DNA of 14,341 bases, from positions 1 through 14,341 of the forward strand of contig JBFHER010000081.1 in NCBI GenBank assembly GCA_041584055.1, given 5' to 3'. The notes beneath the pieces are model-generated. The model saw only the letters and a program-made list of their open reading frames with translations. It did not search any database and was not told the origin of the DNA. Both the position numbers and the translations under genes were made by a program. Within the stretch, counting starts at the first letter, position 1; each line of letters opens with the position of its first letter. Of the stretch, positions 7,049-14,341 are shown piece after piece. This stretch comes from JBFHER01 sp041584055 (GTDB taxonomy: Bacteria; Bacteroidota; Bacteroidia; Bacteroidales; UBA5342).

Positions 7049-8095
7049 ATGGTTAAAAATGGACTGATAATAATATGTTTTTTTCTCACTTCCTTATCTG
7101 CCTTTTCTGTTAAATTTTCGAATTCTCACAACGCCAGTTTTCCGGTAAATAAAGGTTATCAGGTCCATGTAAGTAATCAGCATGGAAACATATCCATTAT
7201 TCCGGTTGCATCTGATTCAATAACAATTGAAGTATTGGTGGAGGCAGATTTTGAAATTCTGGATGACTCTGCTGAATTTTTTAACAGCATAGACATCAAT
7301 CTCACAAGAAGAGGGCAAAAAATTTACGCCTCCTCAGTTTTATCAACCAAATTTGATTATTTCATTCCCTATAGCATCGACTTTATAATTTACACACCTG
7401 ATTCTCTGGTTTGGGACATCACCAATAAGTTTGGTAATGTTAAAAGTGATCGTCCAATTTTTATATCTTCTCTCAATCTGGAATATGGCGATTTGCACAT
7501 TCCATCCCTACGCACCCTGAACCGGGATGTCACTAATTTCTCGTTGACACAATGCACCCTTAACACTGACACACTTGAAGCGTCGCTGATCCGAAGTGAT
7601 GGTGCTATATTGAATATCGGAATTGCTGATAATTTAGTTCTTAGGAGTGAGTTTTCACAGCTTAATTTCGGTGAACTGTCCAATTCAGAGATTATGTCCT
7701 TTACGGATAATATAAAAATAGAAAAGGGAACGCAATTAAACATCAGCAGCAGCTATTCAAATCTTGACCTCAATGCCCCGGGTGGTGAACTTACCACTGA
7801 CATGAGTTACGGTCGTTTAACAATTACAAACATCGGCACTGAGGCCAAAATGCTTAACATTAATCTGAACAAGGTTCAGAGTCTGCTTGGCATCGCTCAT
7901 ACGACCAATATGCTGATCAATGCTGAAATGAAATATTGTGATTTAAAAAACACATCTGCAATCGATAAATTTCAACGTATTAATGATGGATTTATAAAAA
8001 CATACAAAGGAAGCTTTGGGGATGTCAATCAGACCCCTGGCATCCTGACAATTGTAAGTAAATTCGAAGATGTTGAAATCAGAACTGACAACTAA
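7049..8095 (+). CDS. Secreted DUF4097-like beta-repeat protein, function unknown
   Basis: A 348-residue protein has an N-terminal signal peptide (MVKNGLIIICFFLTSLSAFS) and no lipobox. The mature protein is nearly all short beta-strands with turn motifs of the kind G-N/D-hydrophobic-x-hydrophobic. Examples are VSNQHGNISIIP (41-52), ITNKFGNVKSD (124-134), LNLEYGDLHI (142-151), and later SSYSNLDLNAPGGEL and SYGRLTI. This pattern is typical of DUF4097/adhesin-like beta-solenoid proteins, which stack one strand per rung. No catalytic residues or transmembrane anchor can be recognised, and the C-terminus lacks an obvious sorting domain, so a periplasmic location is most likely. It is the first gene of the plus-strand cluster. 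Its TAA is separated by a single base from the ATG of the Xaa-Pro aminopeptidase, so the two are surely co-transcribed. In other bacteria DUF4097 proteins often lie beside sigma/anti-sigma or membrane-stress genes, but none is present here. The fold is inferred from the repeat pattern only. Confidence 0.75.
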   Translation: MVKNGLIIICFFLTSLSAFSVKFSNSHNASFPVNKGYQVHVSNQHGNISIIPVASDSITIEVLVEADFEILDDSAEFFNSIDINLTRRGQKIYASSVLSTKFDYFIPYSIDFIIYTPDSLVWDITNKFGNVKSDRPIFISSLNLEYGDLHIPSLRTLNRDVTNFSLTQCTLNTDTLEASLIRSDGAILNIGIADNLVLRSEFSQLNFGELSNSEIMSFTDNIKIEKGTQLNISSSYSNLDLNAPGGELTTDMSYGRLTITNIGTEAKMLNINLNKVQSLLGIAHTTNMLINAEMKYCDLKNTSAIDKFQRINDGFIKTYKGSFGDVNQTPGILTIVSKFEDVEIRTDN

Positions 8096-8096
8096 T

Positions 8097-9881
8097 ATGA
8101 CTATTCCGGAACGGCTATCAGAACTACGGGCTCTCATGTCCCTCAAAAACATTGATGCCTGGATCATTCCCGGCACTGATCCGCATCAAAGTGAATATCT
8201 TCCGGAACGATGGAATGAACGTGCCTGGATTTCTGGTTTTACAGGAAGCTTTGGTCAGATTGTAGTTACGCAAAACAATGCCGGTCTCTGGACTGATTCC
8301 CGTTATTTTTTGCAGGCAGAGAAACAATTGCATCACACAGGCATTAAATTATACAAATTACGTGTTGAAGGAGAAGCCACTATTGACGATTTTCTTAAAA
8401 ACGAATTGAGCAACGGAGCTGTTCTGGGAATCAATCCAAAATTATTTACCGTAAATGCGGTGAAAAACTTCATGTCTTCATTGTCGGAAAAGGGCATTAC
8501 ATTAAATACGCAAGAGGACCTTCTTTCAGAGATATGGACGGATCGCCCACCGATCCCCAACGCTCCATCCATCTTACTGTCAACACAATATGCGGGTTTA
8601 TCTATCAAGAAAAAACTAGCCATCATCCGCAAACAATTTAAAGAAGAAAACTGGACACTACTTGTTACAGCATTGGATGAAATTGCATGGTTATTCAATA
8701 TCCGCGGAAGGGATATAAAATACAACCCGCTCACTGTATCCTGGGCAATTGTAGGCAATCGTTCAGCGATTTTATTTGTTGATAAGGAGAAAATTGATCA
8801 GGACCTAAGAATCAGCCTTGCTGAAAACGGCGTGACAACTGCCGGATACGATGAGATAGCCACTTATCTTTCCGAATTACCGGCAGGAGAAACCGTTTTT
8901 GTTGATCCGGATAAAGTCAATCAGGACCTCTTCCAATCAATCCCCGAGTATTGCACCGTACAAGTACTTGCATCCCCGCTTGCGCTGCTGAAAGCGAAGA
9001 AAAACAGCACAGAATTGGATGGCATTCGAAATGCCATGGAAAAAGACGGTGTTGCAATGGTGCGCTTTCTGATGCAATTGGAAAAAACAATCAAAAATGA
9101 TGAAAAGATATCAGAATATGACATCGGTATTCTTTTAAAAGACCTGCGATCGAAACAGGCAGATTTTTTTGGTGAAAGCTTTCAAACCATTGCCGGTTAT
9201 ATGGCCAATGGGGCCATCGTTCATTACGCCCCTTCGGAGAAAAGTTCAGCCACACTCGAAGCTGGCGGAATCATTCTGGTGGATTCTGGGGGCCAGTATT
9301 ATGACGGCACCACGGATATTACACGTACCATAAAATTGGGAAAGGTAAGCGATGAAATAAAAACAGATTTCACCAACGTACTGAAAGGGGTGATTGCCCT
9401 GGCGAAAGCGATATTTCCAAAAGGAACATGCGGCATCCAACTGGACATCCTTGCACGCAATGCTATGTGGCAGGAAAAAATAGATTATGGACACGGAACC
9501 GGCCATGGTGTTGGTCACTTTCTAAATGTTCATGAAGGACCTCAAACGATTCGAAAAGAAGGCAACATGGTTCCTTTTGAGGAAGGCATGCTTATCACCA
9601 TTGAACCGGGCATCTACAAACCCGATCGCCATGGCATACGCATTGAAAACATGGTTACAACAGTTAACGCCGGCGAAAGTGAGTTTGGCAGTTTCCTTCA
9701 ATTTGAAACGCTGACCCTGTGTCCTATCGATTTGGATCTGATTATGTTGCAACTACTTACAAGAGATGAAATAGAATGGATAAACGCCTATCACAGGAAT
9801 GTTTATTTAAAGTTGTCCCCCTATCTTGACAAAGAAGAAGCAGCCTGGTTAAAGACAAAAACAAGAAAAGTGGATGACTGA
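8097..9881 (+). CDS. Xaa-Pro aminopeptidase, three-domain M24B type
   Basis: This 594-residue cytosolic metallopeptidase removes N-terminal residues that precede proline. It has the long, APP1/XPNPEP1-like layout: creatinase-type N-terminal domain (about 1-155, IIPGTDPHQSEYL at 23-35), a second creatinase-like domain (about 160-300), the pita-bread M24 domain (about 305-545) and a C-terminal dimerisation segment. All dinuclear-metal ligands are present: D396 (VDSGG), D407 (TDITRT), H470 (GTGH), E503 (TIEPGIY) and E517 (RIENMV). The catalytic histidines are H376, H466 and H479. I chose the ATG at 8097, one base after the preceding stop, because related proteins begin close to the ERLxxLRxxM block. 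An in-frame ATG at 8070 would overlap the upstream gene and add nine residues. The end overlaps the glycosyltransferase by 8 nt. It works with other exopeptidases to recycle proline-containing peptides. Confidence 0.95.
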   Translation: MTIPERLSELRALMSLKNIDAWIIPGTDPHQSEYLPERWNERAWISGFTGSFGQIVVTQNNAGLWTDSRYFLQAEKQLHHTGIKLYKLRVEGEATIDDFLKNELSNGAVLGINPKLFTVNAVKNFMSSLSEKGITLNTQEDLLSEIWTDRPPIPNAPSILLSTQYAGLSIKKKLAIIRKQFKEENWTLLVTALDEIAWLFNIRGRDIKYNPLTVSWAIVGNRSAILFVDKEKIDQDLRISLAENGVTTAGYDEIATYLSELPAGETVFVDPDKVNQDLFQSIPEYCTVQVLASPLALLKAKKNSTELDGIRNAMEKDGVAMVRFLMQLEKTIKNDEKISEYDIGILLKDLRSKQADFFGESFQTIAGYMANGAIVHYAPSEKSSATLEAGGIILVDSGGQYYDGTTDITRTIKLGKVSDEIKTDFTNVLKGVIALAKAIFPKGTCGIQLDILARNAMWQEKIDYGHGTGHGVGHFLNVHEGPQTIRKEGNMVPFEEGMLITIEPGIYKPDRHGIRIENMVTTVNAGESEFGSFLQFETLTLCPIDLDLIMLQLLTRDEIEWINAYHRNVYLKLSPYLDKEEAAWLKTKTRKVDD

Positions 9882-11022
9882 TACAGAACCGATTGCATTG
9901 AACATTGTTTCCTTTAACAATCCTTTTCCGCCGGATTTGGGAGGATTGATTGATGTGTACTATCGAATTAAACAGCTCCAGAAAGCATCTGTACAGATTC
10001 ATTTGCATACCTTCAACTACGATCGCGCTACGAATGTAGCTGAATTAAAGAAGGTTTGTTCGAGTGTTACATTCTATGACCGTAAGAAAACCCTGTTCAA
10101 CTTTCTTTCACGCACACCCTTCATTGTTAAAAGCAGAAAAAACAAGCAACTATTGACGAACCTATGCTCTAACAATTTCCCAATTCTGTTTGAAGGGACA
10201 CACTGTTGTGCCTATTTAAATCATCCGAAACTTCAAAATCGTTACCGTATGGTTCGGATGCATAATGTTGAAGGTGATTACTATCAGGAATTGGCAAAAA
10301 GTGAATCCAATGTTCTAAAGAAATTCTATTATGCTTGTGAAGCTTACAAGTTGAAACGTTTCGACAGTAATCTTGCCGGAGCATCTGCCATCGCGACTGT
10401 TTCCGAAAATGACACAAAACATTACAAAAAATTAAATGAAAACGTGGTTTTAATTCCAACGTCTCATCAATTTGACAAAGTAACAATCAATCCAGGAAAA
10501 GGGGACTATGCTTTCTATCACGGAAACTTAAGTGTTCCTGAAAACGAAGAGGCTGCCATCTACCTGATAAACAAGGTATTTGGATCTTTCGGCCATCGGC
10601 TGACCATCGCGGGAAAAAATCCATCTACGAAGCTTATTAAAGCAGCCAGTAAACACGAAAACATACACATCATTGCCAATCCCTCCCAGTCTGAAATGGA
10701 AGATTTAGTGGCCAATGCACACATTTTGGTCCTACCAACATTTCAGAGCACCGGACTCAAGCTAAAATTGCTTTACTCGCTATTTAGAGGACGTTTTTGT
10801 GTTGTCAATGATCAGATGCTGGCAGGCACACAACTTCATGCATACTGTTCAATTGCAAACACTGTGACAGAAATGCAGAATACAATTGCCCAGCTCATGA
10901 ACAAAACATTTGGAAGCCAGGAGCTTAAATTCCGTCAAACCCTTGAGACAGGAATTTATTCAAATAAACAGTTAGTGCGTGCCTGGATGCGTGTAATACA
11001 AAACCAAATTCCATCCTCATGA
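9874..11022 (+). CDS. GT-B-fold glycosyltransferase (GT1/GT4-like)
   Basis: A 382-residue predicted GT-B glycosyltransferase without signal peptide or membrane span. The N-terminal Rossmann half carries the acceptor loop NPFPPDLGGLID (16-27) and VRMHNVEGDYYQELA (127-141), a block seen in many Bacteroidota glycosyltransferases. ATVSEND (174-180) starts the inter-domain region. The C-terminal half shows FYHGNLSVPENEEA (214-227), LTIAGKNPS (243-251), a HENIHIIA strand (261-268) and the donor-binding region HILVLPTFQSTGLKLKLL (283-300). The two glutamates of the usual EX7E donor motif are not seen: the second is replaced by Y301 (LLYSL). Donor and acceptor are unknown; a cytoplasmic step in cell-surface glycan or glycolipid synthesis is the simplest guess. 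The gene overlaps the peptidase upstream by 8 nt and the symporter downstream by 4 nt (ATGA), so it is translationally coupled on both sides. Recently diverged or inactive function is possible. Confidence 0.82.
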   Translation: MTDTEPIALNIVSFNNPFPPDLGGLIDVYYRIKQLQKASVQIHLHTFNYDRATNVAELKKVCSSVTFYDRKKTLFNFLSRTPFIVKSRKNKQLLTNLCSNNFPILFEGTHCCAYLNHPKLQNRYRMVRMHNVEGDYYQELAKSESNVLKKFYYACEAYKLKRFDSNLAGASAIATVSENDTKHYKKLNENVVLIPTSHQFDKVTINPGKGDYAFYHGNLSVPENEEAAIYLINKVFGSFGHRLTIAGKNPSTKLIKAASKHENIHIIANPSQSEMEDLVANAHILVLPTFQSTGLKLKLLYSLFRGRFCVVNDQMLAGTQLHAYCSIANTVTEMQNTIAQLMNKTFGSQELKFRQTLETGIYSNKQLVRAWMRVIQNQIPSS

Positions 11023-12494
11023 GTTCCACAAGCCTTGTGATCATCATCGGGAGTTATTTTGCTCTGCTTTTTGTGATTTCTCTTTTAACCGGAAAAAACA
11101 GTTCCAACGATACGTTTTACAGGGGAAACAGAAACTCACAATGGTATGTGGTGGCCTTTGGAATGCTTGGTGCCTCCCTGAGCGGTGTTACATTTATTTC
11201 TGTTCCAGGATGGGTGCAAACCACAGGTTTCACCTACATGCAAATGGTGATGGGCTATTTTTTCGGTTACCTCGTAATTGCCCAGATCTTACTTCCGGTT
11301 TATTATAAATTAAAACTCACATCCATTTACGAGTATCTCGAAACGCGTTTTGGAAAAAACACATATAAAGCCGGCGCATCCTTCTTTCTACTTTCCCGTT
11401 TAATCGGGGCCAGTTTTCGCTTGTTTCTGATGGCATCGGTTTTGCAGCTAACAATCTTCAGTCATTACAATATTCCTTTTTATCTAACTGTGATTGTTAC
11501 GATATCGTTAATCTGGCTTTACACGTTCAGGGGCGGCATCAAGACCATCATCTGGACGGATACCATTCAGACCTTTTTGCTTTTGGCAGCATTGGTACTC
11601 ACCATAACTGAATTGATTTCACAACTCAACATGCCCCTGTCTGAAATTTTTACAAGTCTCAAAGAAGATACATCCACGCGAATGTTTGTGTTTGATGACT
11701 GGGTGTCAAAGCAAAACTTCTTCAAACAATTTTTATCTGGTGTATTTATAACAATTGTCATGACCGGACTGGATCAGGACATGATGCAAAAGAACCTAAC
11801 TTGCAGGAACTTAAATGATGCACAGAAGAACGTAAGATGGTATGGCTTTGCTTTTATCCCTGTTAATTTTCTTTTCCTTTCATTGGGAGCACTTTTACTG
11901 CTGTACGCATCAAAACAGGGCATTGCACTCCCCGAGAAAACAGATGATATTTATCCAATGATTGCAACAGGCGGTTTTTTAAGTCCTTACATCGCCGTTA
12001 TTTTTATGCTTGGCTTGATTGCTGCTGCGTATTCCAGTGCTGATTCTGCCTTAACATCTTTAACAACCTCATTTACAGTAGACATTCTACCAACTAAAAA
12101 AATGGATGAGCGAAAATCACGCAGAATCCGACTTCTGGTTCATCTGGGCGTTTCCGTTGTGATTGTATGCATCATTCTTGCGTTTCATCTGATAAACAAA
12201 ACGAATGTAATCTCCGCAATCTTTAAAGCAGCCGGATATACCTACGGCCCTTTGCTTGGCGTTTACGCATTTGGTCTTTTTACGAAACGCAAAGCAAACG
12301 ACCGTTTAATTCCCTTTGTGATGCTGAGCACTCCTTTTATTTCAGCCGCCATTGATCTGTTTTCGCCAATCCTTTTTAATTTTCATTTTGGATTTGAACT
12401 TTTAATCATCAATGGAGCATTAACCTTCCTGGGTGTTTGCTTATGTTCGCAAAAACAAAAGAAATCTGTCAATACAAAAACAGATCCATTATAA
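11019..12494 (+). CDS. Sodium:solute symporter (SSF family)
   Basis: A 491-residue integral membrane protein with about 13 predicted helices. Family landmarks are the early loop DTFYRGNRNSQWYVVAFGML (31-50), GASLSGVTFISVPG (51-64), SRLIGASFRLFL (126-137), the SSF signature in YTFRGGIKTIIWTD (168-181) and the conserved AAAYSSADSALTSLTT (335-350). The serine-rich SSADS corresponds to the Na2 sodium site. It uses the Na+ gradient to import a small solute. The SSF family includes proline, glucose, pantothenate, sialic acid and biotin carriers, and the substrate cannot be decided from sequence. It begins with an ATGA overlap with the glycosyltransferase and ends 19 nt before the prenyltransferase. 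Its presence between peptidases suggests a link with amino acid or peptide-derived nutrients, but this is inference from context alone. The C-terminus ends in a short lysine-rich cytoplasmic tail. Confidence 0.92.
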   Translation: MSSTSLVIIIGSYFALLFVISLLTGKNSSNDTFYRGNRNSQWYVVAFGMLGASLSGVTFISVPGWVQTTGFTYMQMVMGYFFGYLVIAQILLPVYYKLKLTSIYEYLETRFGKNTYKAGASFFLLSRLIGASFRLFLMASVLQLTIFSHYNIPFYLTVIVTISLIWLYTFRGGIKTIIWTDTIQTFLLLAALVLTITELISQLNMPLSEIFTSLKEDTSTRMFVFDDWVSKQNFFKQFLSGVFITIVMTGLDQDMMQKNLTCRNLNDAQKNVRWYGFAFIPVNFLFLSLGALLLLYASKQGIALPEKTDDIYPMIATGGFLSPYIAVIFMLGLIAAAYSSADSALTSLTTSFTVDILPTKKMDERKSRRIRLLVHLGVSVVIVCIILAFHLINKTNVISAIFKAAGYTYGPLLGVYAFGLFTKRKANDRLIPFVMLSTPFISAAIDLFSPILFNFHFGFELLIINGALTFLGVCLCSQKQKKSVNTKTDPL

Positions 12495-12513
12495 TTTCTT
12501 ATTTTTGATTTCT

Positions 12514-13482
12514 ATGGAGTTATTGAAGCTAATACGATATAAAAACATACTGTTTATTATTCTCATACAGTATATCACCAGGGCAACCATTGTCCGGCCA
12601 TTCCTTGCACTTTATGAGCTGGAAGTATCAACCTCAATTCTGTTTTTTATTGCACTGGTAATCGCAACCGCGTTTATTGCAGCAGGGGGGTATGTTATCA
12701 ATGACTATTTCGACACGCGAATCGATGAGATAAACCGACCGGAAAAGGTGATTATTGGAAAAACCGTTTCCCGGCAACAAGCGATGCTCTTGCATCAGGT
12801 TTTCACGGGCATCGGAGTCCTGGCTGGCCTTTTAATGAGTTGGAAAGCACAGTCAATCCCGGCTGCATTTATAATTTTATTTATCCCGGGTTTGTTATGG
12901 TTCTACTCATCGGTTTATAAACGTCAGTTTTTCATAGGAAACATCATTGTTGCCTTTAGTTGTGGGATGGTACCCATGATGGTTGTGATTGTAGAAGCTT
13001 TTATGCTAAAAGGAAACTATGGTCCTGAAGTGATCAATACCGGCGTTACATCAAACATGTTGTACATGGGCATGATATTTTCAATTTTTGCCTTTGTAAC
13101 CACCCTCATTCGCGAAATCGTTAAGGATTTTGAGGATGAAGAAGGTGATCGTGACATGGAATGCAACACCCTCCCCATTGTTGCAGGCCATTTTTGGGGT
13201 AAAATCATTATTCTGACACTGTCAGTCTTCACCATGGTTTTAATGAACTATTATTACTTTAAGTTTATTCCTTTTGGCAGCGACTGGAACACCTTATCGT
13301 ACCTCATCCTTGCCTTAACAATCCCATTTCTCTATTTTATCTTTGTGATTTGGAAGGCTAAGCATATATCAGATTACAAACGTGCCAACAGCATTATAAA
13401 ATTCATCATGTTATCTGGCACTTTATTTACAATTCCAATTTACCTTTTAATGTCTTCCATTTTTCAGATTCCGTTTTTTTAA
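12514..13482 (+). CDS. UbiA-family prenyltransferase (geranylgeranylglycerol-phosphate geranylgeranyltransferase-like)
   Basis: A 322-residue membrane protein of the UbiA superfamily with eight to nine predicted helices. The first aspartate-rich motif is NDYFDTRID (63-71), preceded by GGYVI and followed by EINRPEKVI. The second is REIVKDFEDEEGDRD (200-214), with D205, D208 and D212 placed to chelate Mg2+ and prenyl diphosphate. The REIxKDxED..GD form is typical of proteins annotated as archaeal-type digeranylgeranylglyceryl phosphate synthase. In bacteria the acceptor is uncertain and could be a quinone precursor or other lipid. I chose the ATG at 12514. The open frame extends upstream to 12433, but that would add a polar, lysine-rich segment and overlap the symporter. 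It is followed 9 nt later by the maf gene. From memory, this UbiA-Maf pairing recurs in Bacteroidota. It lies in the inner membrane. Enzyme class is certain, product is not. Confidence 0.92.
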   Translation: MELLKLIRYKNILFIILIQYITRATIVRPFLALYELEVSTSILFFIALVIATAFIAAGGYVINDYFDTRIDEINRPEKVIIGKTVSRQQAMLLHQVFTGIGVLAGLLMSWKAQSIPAAFIILFIPGLLWFYSSVYKRQFFIGNIIVAFSCGMVPMMVVIVEAFMLKGNYGPEVINTGVTSNMLYMGMIFSIFAFVTTLIREIVKDFEDEEGDRDMECNTLPIVAGHFWGKIIILTLSVFTMVLMNYYYFKFIPFGSDWNTLSYLILALTIPFLYFIFVIWKAKHISDYKRANSIIKFIMLSGTLFTIPIYLLMSSIFQIPFF

Positions 13483-13491
13483 TCCATCCAA

Positions 13492-14088
13492 ATGTCATTT
13501 CCGCTTTCCCATTTAGATAATTATAAAATTATTTTAGCATCTCAATCGCCGCGAAGAAAAGAATTATTGAGTAATATGGGGCTAAAATTTGAGGTCCGTG
13601 TGATTAAGAACCTTGATGAAAGCTACCCCCCAGACTTAGATGTTTTGCAGGTTGCAGAATTTCTGGCTAACAAAAAAGCGGAAGCTTATAAACCAACACT
13701 AAACGCAAACGAATTAATCATTACTGCAGATACGGTTGTTATTTGTGATGGTAACATCCTTGAAAAACCTGAGAACAGACAGGATGCATTCAGGATGATT
13801 CATAACTTATCGGGAAAAACACATCAGGTTATTACAGGCGTTTCGGTTCAAACAAAAAAACAGCACCTGTGTTTTTCATCTGAAACAAATGTTTGTTTCG
13901 ATAAGTTAAGCACAGAAGAAATCAATTATTACATTGAACACTACAAACCTTATGACAAAGCCGGCGCCTATGGCATTCAGGAATGGATCGGCCACATCGG
14001 CGTCTGTGGAATTGAAGGATCGTACTTCAATGTGATGGGCTTACCAGTTCAAAAACTTTATCAAACACTCAAAGAAATCAAACACTGA
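13492..14088 (+). CDS. maf: Maf-like nucleoside triphosphate pyrophosphatase (dTTP/UTP type)
   Basis: A 198-residue cytoplasmic protein. Maf motifs are all present: ILASQSPRRKELL (14-26), which binds the nucleotide phosphates; TADTVV (78-83) with the catalytic aspartate D80; EKPENRQDAFRMI (91-103); SGKTHQVITGV (107-117); KPYDKAGAYGIQEWIG (152-167); and GSYFNVMGLPV (176-186). Maf/YhdE proteins hydrolyse dTTP, UTP and modified or non-canonical NTPs to the monophosphate and pyrophosphate. They affect septum formation when overproduced. The DKAGAYGIQ form and the GSYFNVMG end fit the YhdE (dTTPase/UTPase) subgroup rather than YceF. The length is normal. It follows the prenyltransferase by 9 nt and precedes the S46 peptidase by 4 nt, well inside the operon. 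The gene symbol is given at the family level. Confidence 0.95.
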   Translation: MSFPLSHLDNYKIILASQSPRRKELLSNMGLKFEVRVIKNLDESYPPDLDVLQVAEFLANKKAEAYKPTLNANELIITADTVVICDGNILEKPENRQDAFRMIHNLSGKTHQVITGVSVQTKKQHLCFSSETNVCFDKLSTEEINYYIEHYKPYDKAGAYGIQEWIGHIGVCGIEGSYFNVMGLPVQKLYQTLKEIKH

Positions 14089-14092
14089 CCAG

Positions 14093-14341
14093 ATGATGCA
14101 CAAAATCAAACTTTCATTCATATTAATCTTTCTTTTATCCGCACCATTAACGCATTCAAAGGAGGGAATGTGGTTACCCATGCTCATTGAACGATTGAAC
14201 ATCGAAGATATGAAAACGCAGGGCTTTAAGCTTGAGGCCAAGGACATTTATGACATAAACAATGCCTGTATGAAAGATGCAGTGATGCTTTTTGGGCGGG
14301 GATGTACTGCAGAACTTATTTCGGACAAAGGACTGATATTA
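14093..14341 (+). CDS. S46-family dipeptidyl peptidase (DPP7/DPP11-like), N-terminal part
   Basis: This frame runs off the right edge after 83 residues. It opens with ATG-ATG at 14093 and 14096; either could start. A signal peptide (MMHKIKLSFILIFLLSAPLTHS) precedes KEGMWLPMLIERL (23-35), then MKTQGFKLEAKDIYDINNA (40-58) and FGRGCTAELISDKGLIL (67-83). This is the conserved N-terminus of S46 serine peptidases, which release dipeptides from the N-terminus of oligopeptides in the periplasm (DPP7: hydrophobic P1; DPP11: Asp/Glu P1). The catalytic histidine normally follows within a few residues (TNHH) and lies just outside the window, so activity and type cannot be judged. It begins 4 nt after the maf stop codon, so it belongs to the same operon. 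Together with the Xaa-Pro aminopeptidase it suggests peptide use as carbon and nitrogen source. The maf-S46 adjacency could also be incidental. Confidence 0.9.
   Translation, partial: MMHKIKLSFILIFLLSAPLTHSKEGMWLPMLIERLNIEDMKTQGFKLEAKDIYDINNACMKDAVMLFGRGCTAELISDKGLIL

Noticed and set aside
7390..7743. Minus-strand open frame of 117 codons
   Set aside because: It is antisense inside the DUF4097-like gene, whose signal peptide and beta-repeat pattern support the plus strand.
8070..8096. Upstream ATG for the Xaa-Pro aminopeptidase
   Set aside because: It overlaps the end of the preceding gene and adds nine residues before the family's usual N-terminal block; the ATG at 8097 sits one base after the stop.
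8333..8758. Minus-strand open frame of 141 codons
   Set aside because: It lies wholly inside the Xaa-Pro aminopeptidase and its translation has no family signature; a shadow frame.
12433..12513. Upstream start for the UbiA prenyltransferase
   Set aside because: It overlaps the symporter and adds a lysine-rich non-membrane segment; homologous proteins begin near the ATG at 12514.

Overview
The window looks like a chromosomal segment of a member of the Bacteroidota, probably class Bacteroidia or a close relative. Several things point this way. Translation starts lack Shine-Dalgarno sequences and have A/T-rich leaders. Promoter-like TAnnTTTG boxes lie upstream of several genes. The gene families fit as well: a TonB-dependent receptor with a KKWSR..YAVF leader, an S46 dipeptidyl peptidase, a three-domain Xaa-Pro aminopeptidase and a UbiA-Maf pair. 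Base composition is moderately A/T-rich and even. I see no tRNA, rRNA, CRISPR array, insertion sequence, integrase or attachment site.

Layout. Positions 1-381 (minus) hold the N-terminal part of a HAD-family hydrolase that runs off the left edge. A small secreted Spy/CpxP-like protein follows on plus (488-964) and ends at a perfect rho-independent hairpin. A ClC-type anion transporter with tandem CBS domains (1062-2831, minus) converges on that hairpin. Next, on minus, are a secreted TPR protein (3015-3692) with its own promoter and terminator, and a two-gene unit: TonB-dependent receptor (4751-6874) followed 2 nt later by a class-IV aminotransferase (3921-4748).

A divergent intergenic region (6875-7048) separates this unit from a tightly packed plus-strand cluster that runs to the right edge: secreted DUF4097-like beta-repeat protein, Xaa-Pro aminopeptidase, glycosyltransferase, sodium:solute symporter, UbiA prenyltransferase, Maf nucleotide pyrophosphatase, and the start of an S46 dipeptidyl peptidase. 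Spacings run from an 8-nt overlap to a 19-nt gap, so this is very likely one operon. It joins peptide catabolism (two exopeptidases) and Na+-coupled uptake with housekeeping functions (prenyl-lipid synthesis, nucleotide-pool cleaning).

I did not find a clear undescribed system; the region reads as ordinary core genome. The points most worth a second look are the channel-like residues in the ClC protein, the long leader of the TonB receptor, the tight coupling of that receptor to an aminotransferase, a perfect 9-bp inverted repeat after the aminotransferase, and a glycosyltransferase with an eroded acidic motif.
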